From Hydrogenophaga sp. (lineage in GTDB: Bacteria > Pseudomonadota > Gammaproteobacteria > Burkholderiales > Burkholderiaceae_C), in NCBI GenBank assembly GCA_020047875.1, contig JAIFNE010000194.1, positions 1 to 16,184 of the forward strand: DNA of 16,184 nucleotides. The letters run 5' to 3'. Below are positions 1-8,538 of this stretch, one piece after another. The notes below the pieces were generated by a model. That model was not told the DNA's origin, did not search any database, and worked only from the letters and a program-made list of their open reading frames with translations. The position numbers and the translations under genes are program-made. Within the stretch, counting starts at the first letter, position 1. Each line of letters opens with the position of its first letter.

Positions 1-466
1 TTTCTTCGGTCTTGATGTCGCGTTCCAAGCGCATCTGTTCCTTGGGGAACAGCGGCGTCAGGTTCTCGAACATGATCTTGTGCTTGTTGTCTTCCGGCGG
101 CAGGCCGTTGATCTTGTCAAGCTTGTTCAGTGCGAAGTAGCGCTCCCCGTCCTTGGGAATGCGCACCTCGCCCTCGATCATGTCGCCCGTGTGCAGGTTG
201 AACCGGCGGATCTGGCTCGGCGAGATGTAGATGTCGTCGGTACTGGCGGTGTAGCTGGTGTCGGGCGCACGCAGGAAACCGAAGCCGTCGGGCAGCACCT
301 CCAGCACGCCATCGGCGTTGACCAGCTCTCCAGCCTTGGCGCGCTTTTTGATGATGGCAAACATCAGTTCCTGCTTGCGCATGCGGCCGACGTTTTCGAT
401 CTCAAGCGCTTCGGCCTGCTTGGAGACTTCAGACACGTGCAGTGCCTTGAGTTCGTTAAGGTGCAT
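1..466 (-). CDS. rho: Transcription termination factor Rho, N-terminal part (3' end outside window)
   Basis: Rho is a hexameric RNA-dependent ATPase that ends transcription of untranslated, C-rich RNA. Only the first 155 codons are here; the gene runs off the left edge. The visible protein starts MHLNELKALHVSEV and carries the Rho N-terminal helical domain (about residues 1-48). The cold-shock-like primary RNA-binding domain follows (about 50-125), with the diagnostic DGFGFLR, DDIYISPSQIRRFNL and GERYFAL blocks. Length and spacing match E. coli Rho closely, with no insertion in this part. The ATPase domain is not in the window. The ATG at 466-464 is supported by GGAG at 478-475, eight bases upstream. 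It lies downstream of trxA on the same strand, a common beta/gamma-proteobacterial arrangement, and is preceded by a C-rich leader that may mediate autoregulation. Confidence 0.97.
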   Translation of the reverse strand, partial: MHLNELKALHVSEVSKQAEALEIENVGRMRKQELMFAIIKKRAKAGELVNADGVLEVLPDGFGFLRAPDTSYTASTDDIYISPSQIRRFNLHTGDMIEGEVRIPKDGERYFALNKLDKINGLPPEDNKHKIMFENLTPLFPKEQMRLERDIKTEE

Positions 467-578
467 GGAATTCACTCCGGGCGGGAGTTGGTGTCAGGAT
501 TCGGGGGAGGGGGCGCCTGCGTCCGGATGGTGGACGGTGCGCGTGGGCGGGAGGCTGGCCTGTGTCTGGCCTGAACCT
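467..578 (-). promoter_or_regulatory. C-rich rho leader, candidate rut site for Rho autoregulation
   Basis: Read as RNA on the minus strand, the stretch from the predicted transcription start to the rho ATG has about 53 C and 25 G in 112 bases. The bias is strongest over 481-550 (39 C against 13 G in 70 bases). A C-over-G bubble in a poorly structured leader is what Rho utilisation sites look like, and E. coli rho is known to be autoregulated by termination in its own leader. That this leader does the same is inference. Confidence 0.45.
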
Positions 579-584
579 GCCGAA

Positions 585-593
585 ATTATGACA
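585..593 (-). promoter_or_regulatory. Candidate extended -10 promoter element for rho
   Basis: The minus strand reads TGTCATAAT, i.e. TG-N followed by CATAAT, five of six matches to the sigma-70 -10 box with an extended -10 dinucleotide. No good -35 box lies at the usual distance, which extended -10 promoters can tolerate. It would start transcription near 578, about 110 bases before the rho ATG. rho may also be read through from trxA. Confidence 0.4.
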
Positions 594-617
594 GGAAAAA
601 GTAGGCAGTCTGGCGCA

Positions 618-640
618 AGACCGGGCGTTGCACCCGGTCT
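618..640 (-). terminator. Hairpin between trxA and rho, possible weak terminator or attenuator
   Basis: A perfect 8-bp stem, AGACCGGG paired with CCCGGTCT around a 7-base loop, begins 21 bases after the trxA stop. On the transcribed minus strand it is not followed at once by a U-run; a TTTTT tract comes only about 20 bases later. It may therefore be an inefficient terminator, an attenuator or a 3'-end stabiliser for trxA mRNA. Confidence 0.4.
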
Positions 641-660
641 GCAGCCCACCGCCGCTGGCT

Positions 661-993
661 TCAGGCGATCTGCTGATCGATGAAGGCAACCAGTTGCGCC
701 TTGCTCAACGCGCCCACCTTGGTGGCTGCAACCTGGCCATCCTTGAACAGGATCAGGGTAGGGATGCCGCGGATGCCGTGCTTGGCGGGCACATCGCGGT
801 TGTCATCCACATTCATCTTGGCCACCTGAAGCTTGCCGTTGTACGACCCGGCCACCTCGTCGAGAATGGGCGCGATCATCTTGCACGGGCCGCACCACTC
901 GGCCCAAAAATCCACCAGCACCGGGCCTTTGGCGTCGAGCACGTCAGCCTGGAAGCTGGCGTCAGATACGTGTTTGATCAGGTCGCTGGCCAT
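661..993 (-). CDS. trxA: Thioredoxin 1
   Basis: Small cytoplasmic disulfide reductase of 110 residues that passes electrons from thioredoxin reductase to target proteins such as ribonucleotide reductase. The protein is full length for the family. It has the active site WCGPC (Cys34 and Cys37), the preceding VLVDFWAEW strand, and the cis-proline loop GIRGIPTL (Pro78) facing the active site. The ATG is supported by AGGAT six to seven bases upstream (minus strand 1003-999). The gene is followed on the same strand by rho after about 195 bases, and faces the addBA operon divergently across about 130 bases. No oddities were seen, and identity as a canonical TrxA is very secure. Confidence 0.98.
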   Translation of the reverse strand: MASDLIKHVSDASFQADVLDAKGPVLVDFWAEWCGPCKMIAPILDEVAGSYNGKLQVAKMNVDDNRDVPAKHGIRGIPTLILFKDGQVAATKVGALSKAQLVAFIDQQIA

Positions 994-1056
994 GATTCAT
1001 CCTATTTTCATTGATCGGGGAGAGGGTAAAGTTTGCGCACGCGCTTGAGTGAAGAG

Positions 1057-1075
1057 GCTTGGCGAAAAACCAAGC
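1057..1075. repeat. Inverted repeat in the trxA/addB divergent region
   Basis: GCTTGG and CCAAGC (6 bp) flank a 7-base A-rich loop. It lies in the only spacer between two divergent transcription units, so it could be an operator or simply a small hairpin in the addB leader. I see no convincing sigma-70 promoter pair for addB in this spacer. Confidence 0.25.
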
Positions 1076-1121
1076 GGCCGGCAGCGTAACACCCCAAGAT
1101 TGTGACAGAAACGCCATTCCC

Positions 1122-3743
1122 ATGACGCTCAGCGCCCCCATGCCCGCTCACCTGGCGCCCTTACTGCCCGAACCCTGGCCGCATTGGCTGCACGCGATCG
1201 AGCAGGCGATGCTGACCACGGGATCGCCTGCGCAGCGCACGGTGGTGCTGGTGCCTTTCGCGCAGCTGATGCGCGCTGGCCAGCGCGCCTGGGCGCAGTC
1301 GCGTACCAGCGGCTTTTCGCCACGGTTCGAGTCCACACGCAACTGGGCCGACACCCTTTGCCCGTTTTCACCGGCCGCGACCGACCTCAGCGGCGACATG
1401 GCTCGCGACAGTCTGGTGGCCGCATCGCTCATGGACCGCGTGTTACCGCGGCGTGCCGATGTCGCGCTGCGCTCGGTCATGGTCACGCGGCTGGTGGAGG
1501 CTGCGCGCCAGCTCGGGCCGCTGGCCGCGGCCCAGCCACCCGAGTCGCGCGAGGCCTGGGCCGCCTCGAAGCGCGAGGCCTTGGGTGTTGGTCTGCAGGC
1601 GCTGCAGTGGGAGGCGCTGGTGCAGTCGCTGGCGCTGGCCTGGGTGGGAAGTTCGGCATTTTCCACCGATGTTCTTTGGGGTCCACTGGGCACACCGGGC
1701 ACCGATGCCGACCTGCTGCTGGTGCTGCCCGGCTGGCAGCCCGCCCCCCTGAGCGATGCCATGCTGGTTCGCTGGGGCGCCCGCGCACAACAGCTGGTGC
1801 CGCAGGCCGATGCGACTGGTCTGGGGGTCAAACCACCGCGCCTGCATGCCTGCGCCGATGCCGAGGACGAGGCTCAGCGAGCCGCCGCCTGTGTGATCGC
1901 GCAGCTGCAGGCCGGTCGGGCGCCGGTCGGCCTGGTGGCCATCGACCGGGTCCTCACCCATCGGGTCACCGCCATGCTGCAGACCGCTGGTGTGGCGGTT
2001 CAGGACGAAACCGGCTGGCGGCTTTCAACCACCCGCGCGGCTGCACAGCTCATGAGCCTGCTGCGCGCTGCGCAACCACGGGCCCGCGCCGACGACGTGC
2101 TGGACTTCCTCAAACAGGCGCCCACCTGGGACGGCCCCACCGTGGAACGCCTGGAGCTGTGGGCGCGGGAACACGGCGTGTCGCGCTGGCAGGTCGCGCG
2201 CGCCGAGGCGGCGAACGTGTGCCCGCCTGGGTTGCCAGCGTTGCTCGACGGGATGCAGGCGGCGCGTCCGCTGGCGTTGTGGCTCCAGGGCCTTGCCCAG
2301 GCGCTTGACGCCGCGGGCCTGCTGGAGCCACTGCGCGCCGACGCGGCGGGTCAGCAGGTCTTGCAAACGCTGAGGCTGGAGCCGGGTGGCGTCAGCGAGC
2401 TGGCCGCTTTGCACGACGCGCTGGCCGCCGCCCCAGGCAGCACCACCAGCGCACCGCGCCTGTCGCTGGCCGGCTTCACCGCCTGGGTGCGCGAGGTGCT
2501 GGAAGGCGGGCGTTTCTCACCGAAGAGCGCGCCCGAAGCCGAGGTGATCACCCTGCCGCTGGCCCAGCTGCTGGGCCGCGAGCTGGCTGCGGTGGTCATG
2601 CCCGGCTGCGACGAAACCCAGCTCAGCCCCAGCCCCGAGCCCCCTGGTCACTGGAGTGGCGCGCAGCGCGAGCTGCTGGGCTTGCCGAACCGTGAACACC
2701 TGGCCCAGGCGGCCGCGCGGGCCTGGCAGGGCGCCCTTCGCCAGCCGCAAATCGACCTGCTCTGGCGAACCCAGGAACGCGGCGAGGCGGTGCTGCCCAG
2801 CCCGTGGGTGCAGGCGCTGTGGCCCGTGGATGCCGAGGCTTCTCAGGGCGCTCCCGATCCCCGAACCGACCATTGGCTGACGCCCCACACGCTGCAACGC
2901 CCGCAACCCGCCGCCGGCGACCTGCTGCCAAGCACCCTGTCGGCCAGCGCCTACCAGGAGCTGCGCGATTGCCCGTACCGGTTTTTTGCGCTGCGCCAGC
3001 TGCAGTTGAAGGAGGTGGCCGAGCTGGATGCCGAACCTGATCAGCGCGATTTTGGAAACTGGCTGCACGCCGTGTTGCGCAGTTTTCACGAGCAGCGGGG
3101 CGACCAGCGCCCCGGGCTCAGCGCCGACCGCGCCGCGCTCGACCAGCTCGCCGAACAGACCACCGAATCCATGGGTTTGAACGCGGGCGAGGGCGGCGCT
3201 GGTTTCTTGCCGTATCAGGCACAGTGGCCGGCGCTGCGCGAGGGCTATCTGGCCTGGCTGGCTGACTTCGAGGCGCCCGCGCTGGGCGCCGGCCCGCGCT
3301 TTGATCGCGCCGAGGCTGCGCTCAGCCTGCCACTGGGCGCGGTGAAGTTGTTTGGCAAGCTCGATCGCATCGACACCCAGGCCAGCCCCGAAGGCCCGAT
3401 ACCCATCGTGATCGACTACAAAACCGAGCGCCGCGACAAGACCAAGGCCCGCATCAAGGAGCCGCTGGAAGACACCCAGCTCGCCTTTTACGCCGCCCTG
3501 ATGCCCGCCGACAATCTGCGCGCCGCCTACCTCAGCATCACCGACGCACGCGCTGAGCCCGGCTCGCTGTTGCTTGAGCAAAGCGACATCTTGCTGGCGC
3601 GAGAGCAGTTGCTGGCCGGTCTGACACACGACATGGCCCGCTTGACCGACGGAGCTGTCATGCCGGCGCTGGGCGAGGGCGGCGTGTGCGACGTCTGCGC
3701 GGTGCGCGGCCTGTGTCGCAAAGACCATTGGAGCGCGGCATGA
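1122..3743 (+). CDS. addB: AddB-like PD-(D/E)XK nuclease of a double-strand-break repair complex
   Basis: Probable subunit of an AddAB-type helicase-nuclease that resects double-strand DNA ends for RecA recombination. It has 873 residues. The N-terminal two thirds resembles the inactivated helicase half of AddB and shows no Walker A motif. The C-terminal RecB-like nuclease has Asp748 (KLDRID) followed by Asp765 and Lys767 in IVIDYKTE. Four cysteines, Cys617 (DCPYRFF) and Cys856, Cys859 and Cys865 (C-x2-C-x5-C), match the iron-sulfur staple of AddB nucleases. The start is uncertain: ATG 1122 is chosen, TTG 1059 and ATG 1140 are alternatives, and none has a strong ribosome site. Its stop overlaps the addA start (ATGA), so the two are likely translationally coupled. 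The family assignment is sure for the nuclease domain and inferred for AddB. Confidence 0.86.
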   Translation: MTLSAPMPAHLAPLLPEPWPHWLHAIEQAMLTTGSPAQRTVVLVPFAQLMRAGQRAWAQSRTSGFSPRFESTRNWADTLCPFSPAATDLSGDMARDSLVAASLMDRVLPRRADVALRSVMVTRLVEAARQLGPLAAAQPPESREAWAASKREALGVGLQALQWEALVQSLALAWVGSSAFSTDVLWGPLGTPGTDADLLLVLPGWQPAPLSDAMLVRWGARAQQLVPQADATGLGVKPPRLHACADAEDEAQRAAACVIAQLQAGRAPVGLVAIDRVLTHRVTAMLQTAGVAVQDETGWRLSTTRAAAQLMSLLRAAQPRARADDVLDFLKQAPTWDGPTVERLELWAREHGVSRWQVARAEAANVCPPGLPALLDGMQAARPLALWLQGLAQALDAAGLLEPLRADAAGQQVLQTLRLEPGGVSELAALHDALAAAPGSTTSAPRLSLAGFTAWVREVLEGGRFSPKSAPEAEVITLPLAQLLGRELAAVVMPGCDETQLSPSPEPPGHWSGAQRELLGLPNREHLAQAAARAWQGALRQPQIDLLWRTQERGEAVLPSPWVQALWPVDAEASQGAPDPRTDHWLTPHTLQRPQPAAGDLLPSTLSASAYQELRDCPYRFFALRQLQLKEVAELDAEPDQRDFGNWLHAVLRSFHEQRGDQRPGLSADRAALDQLAEQTTESMGLNAGEGGAGFLPYQAQWPALREGYLAWLADFEAPALGAGPRFDRAEAALSLPLGAVKLFGKLDRIDTQASPEGPIPIVIDYKTERRDKTKARIKEPLEDTQLAFYAALMPADNLRAAYLSITDARAEPGSLLLEQSDILLAREQLLAGLTHDMARLTDGAVMPALGEGGVCDVCAVRGLCRKDHWSAA

Positions 3744-6700
3744 GCACCAAGACCGTGGCCTACCGTGTCAACCAGGTGCCGGTGGAGCGCGAGGCGTTTT
3801 ATGCACTGGCCTGCAACCCGGCTCGCAGCGTGGCGGTGGAGGCCTGCGCGGGTGCCGGAAAAACCTGGATGCTGGTCTCCCGCATCCTGCGCGCCTTGCT
3901 CGATGGCTGCGCCCCGCAGGACATCCTGGCAATCACCTTCACCAAGAAAGCCGCTGGCGAGATGCGTCAGCGGCTCAACGCCGAGCTGCGCCGCTGCGCC
4001 GACTTGCCGCAGGCCGCACTGGCCGCTGAACTGCAGGCGCGTGGCTTGAGCGCCGAGGAGGCGGCGCGCCGTGCGCCCGAGCTGCGCACGCTGCACGCCC
4101 GCGTCAGCGCGCTGGGGCGTCCGGTGCAGGTGCGCACCTTTCACAGCTGGTTTGCCGCCTTGCTGCGAAGCGCGCCCTTGTCCGTTTTGCAGGAGCTGGC
4201 ACTGCCGGTGCAATACGAGTTGCTGGAAGACGATGCGCGGGCGGTCGATCTGGTCTGGCCGCGGTTTTATGCGGTCCTGGCCGATGCCTCTGCCGAGCGC
4301 CAGGATTTCTTTGACAGCATTTCGCGCCTGGGTCGCTCCCAGACGATGGAGGCACTGAAGAAGGCCCTGAGCAAGCGGGTCGAATTTCTGCTGGCCGATG
4401 CGGTGGGCGTGGTGGACGAATCGGTGGCGCCCTTCGCGCAGGTCTACCCCGAGCTGGCCCATCTGGCGCAGCCGGAAGATTTTTTTCTGGACACACAAAA
4501 CCCGCTCGTCCCGTGGTGGGACGCCGCGCGCGCGCTGGGCGCGGCCGCCGCACCCACCTTCTCGGCCAAGGGCGCGGAACTCGAGCGCGCCCTCACCGAG
4601 CGCCGCTTTGCCGGCGTGATCGACGCGCTGCTGACCAAGCAGCACGAGCCGCGCAAGTTCAGCGAAAAAATCGTTGGCATTTCAAGCGTTCGCGCCGCGC
4701 AGGCGCAGGCGCAGCGTCTGCTCGCCGCCAGTGCCCAGCAGGGGGCCTGGCAACACCAGCAGCGGCTCGTGCGTCTCACCCGCGTGTTGCTCGGTTGCTA
4801 TGCAGACCTCAAGCGCGAGCGCGGTTGGGTCGACATGAACGATGTGGAGGGCGCTGCGCTGCGGCTGCTGGGCGACGCCGAACTCTCCGGCTGGTTGCAG
4901 CAGCGGCTGGACGCGCGGGTGCGCCACCTGCTGATCGACGAATTCCAGGACACCAACCCGCTGCAGTGGCAGGCCCTGTACGGCTGGCTGTCCGCCTACG
5001 CTGGCGCCGGCGCGGGCGACGCGCCCAGCGTGTTCCTGGTGGGCGATCCCAAACAGTCGATTTACCGCTTTCGCCGTGCCGAGCCTCAGGTGTTCCAGGC
5101 GGCACAGCGCTTTGTGGTGCAGGGCTTGTCGGGAGTCTTGCTGAGCTGCGACCACACACGCCGCTGCGCCCGGCAGGTGGTGGCGGTGCTGAACAGCGCG
5201 ATGCTGGCCGCGGTGGACGCAGGCGAATACGGCTCCTCAGGGCTGTCGCACTACCGGGCCCACACCACCGAGAGCACCCACACCGGCGCGGTGCTGGTCT
5301 TGCCACAGATCCCGCGCGAAGCCCGGGCGCGCAGCGGTGGCGAGGCGGCGCCGACCACCTGGCGCGACAGCCTGGTGACCCCGCGCGTGCTGCTGGAAGA
5401 CACCTACCCGGCGCGCGAGGCCGAGCAGGCGGCCGACTGGATCGCCGCCGAGGTGCGCGCGGGCCGCGTGCAGCCCGATCAGGTCATGGTGTTGTCGCGG
5501 CGGCGCGAGCGTCTGAGCTGGCTGCACGATGCCTTGCTGGAACGCGGCATCGCCAGCGAGCAACCCGAAAAACTCGATCTGGCCGACGCGCCGGTGGTGC
5601 AAGACCTGGTGGCGTTGCTCGATGCCCTCGTCTCGCCGCACCACCACCTGAGCCTGGCGCGCGCGCTCAAGTCGCCGCTGTTCGGTTTCAGCGACGACGC
5701 GTTGGCGCAGATCGCGCGCTTGCGGCTGCGCTGGACCCCTCGCGCACACGAAGACACCAGCCAGCCCCGCCAACCGGCGCCTTCGTGGTGGGCTGTGTTG
5801 CAGCGCTTCGCCGAGTTGCCGGCGGCGGAACAAATCGCCGTACTCGCACGCCCTGGCACGCCCGAGACCGCGGTGCGAGCCGACGCCACCATCCTAAGCG
5901 GAGCCTTCGGACGCCTGCGGCAATACCAGCGTTGGGTGCAGACCCTGCCGCCTCACGACGCACTGTCTGCCATTTACGACCACGGCGAGGTGCTTGCACG
6001 CTTCGCCCAGGCGGCTGCGGCGAGTCAGCGCGCCAGCGTGCTGGCGCAGCTGCGTGATCTGCTGGCGCAGTCGCTGGCGGTCGATGGCGGCCGATTTCTC
6101 ACACCTTACCGATTCGTGCGCGCGCTCAAAGCCCAGGGCCTCAAGGCCTCGCCCACACACAACCCGGGCGCCGTGCGCCTGCTCACCATCCACGGCGCCA
6201 AGGGCCTGGAAGCCCACACCGTGCTGCTGCTCGACACCGCCACCGCTTTGTCCCGCCCAGAGACCATGGGCGTGCTGGTGGACTGGCCGGGCGAAGCGCC
6301 GCGGCCACGCCGCTTCGTGTTTTTGGCCAGCGAAAAGACGCCGCCCGTTTGCGCGGTGGAAGCCTTGCAAACCGAGCAGCAGGCACGCGCGCTGGAGGAG
6401 CTCAACGCCTTGTATGTCGCACTCACCCGGGCTGAAACCCGGCTGGTCATCTCCAGTTTTGAGCCGCATGCCATTGGCTCGGCAACCAGCTGGTATGCGC
6501 GTCTGCAACCGCTGGCCGAAGCGGAGCCCGCTGCATTGCTGGCTGGGCCCATCGAAGGCGGTTCGCAGGACGAAGCGTTCCCGCTGGCGAAACTGCCCGA
6601 ACTGACCCGCACCGTTTTGCCCGTCGCAGTGGCTCCTGCGGCACTGCCAGCGGACGGGGCAGCGGACGACGAGCCTCGCCGCTTTGGCCTGGCCTTGCAC

Positions 6701-7153
6701 CGCCTGCTGCAGTGGTGCCCCACACCGCGGGCCCGCTTTGCCTGGGGTGAGGTTCACCGGCGCTCGGTGGCGGCAGCGTTTGGCCTGAGCACCGAGCGTG
6801 CGCAAGCGGCCCAGACGATGGCCGAGCGCATCGTTCGCGGCGACGCGGCCTGGGCCTGGGACCCGGCGCGTCTGGAGCAATGGGGCAACGAGGTGGCGCT
6901 GGTGCACCAGGGTGAGTCGCTGCGGCTCGACCGCCTGGTGCGCGCCCGGTCACACAGCGGGCAAGACGCCACCTGGTGGGTGTTCGACTTCAAGACCGCC
7001 ACGCAGCCCGAGCGTCAGCCAGAGTTGCTGGCACAAATGCGCGGCTACCGCGACGCGGTGGCCGCGGCCTACCCCGGCGCCCCCCTGCGCCTCGCGTTCA
7101 TCAACGCCGAGGGCCGGTTGATCGAGCCCGATCTGGTATCCGCTGCGCCATGA
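3740..7153 (+). CDS. addA: AddA-like UvrD/Rep-family helicase-nuclease
   Basis: SF1A helicase with a C-terminal nuclease, 1137 residues, the motor subunit expected beside AddB. Motifs appear in order. Walker A is EACAGAGKT with Lys41, and motif Ia is ITFTKKAAGEM. Walker B is LIDEFQDT with Asp400 and Glu401. Motif III is GDPKQSIYRFR with Gln439, motif V is LTIHGAKGLE near 815-824, and motif VI is LYVALTRAE with Arg897. The C-terminal RecB-type nuclease has Asp1064 (LDRL), Asp1083 and Lys1085 (FDFKT). All catalytic residues are present. The ATG at 3740 overlaps the addB stop by four bases, and the stop at 7153 overlaps the next gene in the same way. Whether it belongs to the AddA or the RecB branch cannot be settled without a tree; the addB neighbour favours AddA. 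Confidence 0.93.
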   Translation: MSTKTVAYRVNQVPVEREAFYALACNPARSVAVEACAGAGKTWMLVSRILRALLDGCAPQDILAITFTKKAAGEMRQRLNAELRRCADLPQAALAAELQARGLSAEEAARRAPELRTLHARVSALGRPVQVRTFHSWFAALLRSAPLSVLQELALPVQYELLEDDARAVDLVWPRFYAVLADASAERQDFFDSISRLGRSQTMEALKKALSKRVEFLLADAVGVVDESVAPFAQVYPELAHLAQPEDFFLDTQNPLVPWWDAARALGAAAAPTFSAKGAELERALTERRFAGVIDALLTKQHEPRKFSEKIVGISSVRAAQAQAQRLLAASAQQGAWQHQQRLVRLTRVLLGCYADLKRERGWVDMNDVEGAALRLLGDAELSGWLQQRLDARVRHLLIDEFQDTNPLQWQALYGWLSAYAGAGAGDAPSVFLVGDPKQSIYRFRRAEPQVFQAAQRFVVQGLSGVLLSCDHTRRCARQVVAVLNSAMLAAVDAGEYGSSGLSHYRAHTTESTHTGAVLVLPQIPREARARSGGEAAPTTWRDSLVTPRVLLEDTYPAREAEQAADWIAAEVRAGRVQPDQVMVLSRRRERLSWLHDALLERGIASEQPEKLDLADAPVVQDLVALLDALVSPHHHLSLARALKSPLFGFSDDALAQIARLRLRWTPRAHEDTSQPRQPAPSWWAVLQRFAELPAAEQIAVLARPGTPETAVRADATILSGAFGRLRQYQRWVQTLPPHDALSAIYDHGEVLARFAQAAAASQRASVLAQLRDLLAQSLAVDGGRFLTPYRFVRALKAQGLKASPTHNPGAVRLLTIHGAKGLEAHTVLLLDTATALSRPETMGVLVDWPGEAPRPRRFVFLASEKTPPVCAVEALQTEQQARALEELNALYVALTRAETRLVISSFEPHAIGSATSWYARLQPLAEAEPAALLAGPIEGGSQDEAFPLAKLPELTRTVLPVAVAPAALPADGAADDEPRRFGLALHRLLQWCPTPRARFAWGEVHRRSVAAAFGLSTERAQAAQTMAERIVRGDAAWAWDPARLEQWGNEVALVHQGESLRLDRLVRARSHSGQDATWWVFDFKTATQPERQPELLAQMRGYRDAVAAAYPGAPLRLAFINAEGRLIEPDLVSAAP

Positions 7154-8442
7154 CCACCACGCCCAGCACACCGGTGGATGTGGCGGTGATCGGCGGCGGT
7201 CCCTCCGGGCTGATGGTCGCTGAGGTGCTTTCGGGCGCCGGGTTTTCGGTTCACCTGTTCGATGCCATGCCCTCGGTCGGCCGCAAGTTTTTGCTGGCAG
7301 GCAAGGGCGGCATGAACCTGACCCATGCCGAGCCGCTGGAGGCCTTTGTGGGCCGCTACGCCGAGCGCAGCGATCGGCTGGCTCCGCTGCTGCAGGCGTT
7401 CGGGCCGCAGGCCGTGCGCGACTGGGCCGCCGGTCTGGGCATCGCCACCTTTGTGGGCAGTTCGCAGCGCGTGTTTCCGACCGACATGAAAGCCGCGCCG
7501 CTGCTGCGCGCCTGGCTGCACCGCTTGCGCCACCCGGGGCCAGGCGGCGTCCCAGTGGCCTTTCACATGCGCCATCGCTGGCTCGGCTGGGCGACCGATG
7601 GCAGCGGCGCGCTGCGCTTTGCCACGCCGCAGGTGGAGCGCCAGGTACACCCGCGCGCCACGGTGCTCGCCCTGGGCGGCGCCAGCTGGGCCCGCCTGGG
7701 GTCCGACGGCGCCTGGGTGCCAACCGTGCAGGCCGCTGGCGTGTCGGTCGCGCCGCTGCGGCCGAGCAACTGCGGGTTCGATGTGGCAGCTCATGGTGTG
7801 CATGCGGCCGGCGAAGGCTGGAGTCCGTTTTTTCGTGAGCGTTTCGCCGGGCAGCCGTTCAAGTCGATCGCGCTGGCTTTTGCCGATGGCCAGGGGCGGT
7901 CGTTTGCGCGCCGCGGCGAGTTTGTGGCCACCGCCACCGGCATCGAAGGCAGCCTGGTTTACGCCGCCTCGGCGCTGATCCGCGACGCCATCGGGCACCA
8001 CGGGCGCGCCACCATTCAGCTCGATCTGCTGCCCGATCACAGCGCCGCGCAGGTCGCCGCCCAGACCAACCACCCGCGCGGCTCACGCAGCCTGTCGGCT
8101 CACCTGAAAAGCCGTCTGGGCATCGATGGCATCAAGATGGCGCTGCTCAATGAAGTGCTGGACAAAACCACGCTGCACGATCCCGCGAGCTTGGCCCGCA
8201 GCATCAAGGCCTTGCCGCTTACCCTGCTGCGCGCCCGCCCGATCGACGAGGCCATCAGCAGCGCTGGCGGCGTCATGTTCGACGCGCTTGATGAGCAGCT
8301 CATGGTGCGCCACCGCCCCGGCCTGTTCTGCGCCGGCGAGATGCTCGATTGGGAAGCACCCACGGGGGGCTATCTGCTCACCGCTTGCCTGGCCAGTGGG
8401 CACCGCGCGGGGCGGGGGGCGCTGGCCTGGTTGCGCGGCTGA
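7150..8442 (+). CDS. FAD-dependent flavoprotein, PP_4765/TIGR03862 type (HI0933/YhiN-like)
   Basis: Predicted cytoplasmic flavoprotein of 430 residues. The N-terminus has the dinucleotide-binding signature VAVIGGGPSGLMVAEVL (glycines 15-20), followed by GRKFLLAGKGGMNLTH, the hallmark of the HI0933/BaiN-like flavoproteins. The C-terminus has GLFCAGEMLDWEAPTGGYLL, the conserved FAD-contacting end of that family. The overall form fits the TIGR03862 subfamily; the substrate is unknown for this subfamily as far as I know. The ATG at 7150 overlaps the addA stop (ATGA), so it is the third coupled gene of the addBA unit. A role in DNA repair is not established and the link may be only organisational. 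No frameshift or truncation was seen. Confidence 0.9.
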   Translation: MTTTPSTPVDVAVIGGGPSGLMVAEVLSGAGFSVHLFDAMPSVGRKFLLAGKGGMNLTHAEPLEAFVGRYAERSDRLAPLLQAFGPQAVRDWAAGLGIATFVGSSQRVFPTDMKAAPLLRAWLHRLRHPGPGGVPVAFHMRHRWLGWATDGSGALRFATPQVERQVHPRATVLALGGASWARLGSDGAWVPTVQAAGVSVAPLRPSNCGFDVAAHGVHAAGEGWSPFFRERFAGQPFKSIALAFADGQGRSFARRGEFVATATGIEGSLVYAASALIRDAIGHHGRATIQLDLLPDHSAAQVAAQTNHPRGSRSLSAHLKSRLGIDGIKMALLNEVLDKTTLHDPASLARSIKALPLTLLRARPIDEAISSAGGVMFDALDEQLMVRHRPGLFCAGEMLDWEAPTGGYLLTACLASGHRAGRGALAWLRG

Positions 8443-8538
8443 GCAGCTGTGCGGTTATGGCGAGCGTTGCTGCGCTGTCATCCGGTCTTCATCGGGTGGC
8501 GGCAGACTGCGCGCTGAAGTTTTCACTGGGGTGTTTTC

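Noticed and set aside
1059..1121. TTG 1059 as the addB start
   Set aside because: It has no ribosome site, lies within a 19-base inverted repeat, and the extra 21 residues look like untranslated leader; ATG 1122 or 1140 is more plausible.
2517..4645. Long minus-strand open frames opposite addB and addA
   Set aside because: The plus-strand frames contain complete, correctly ordered helicase and nuclease motifs; the antisense translations show none.
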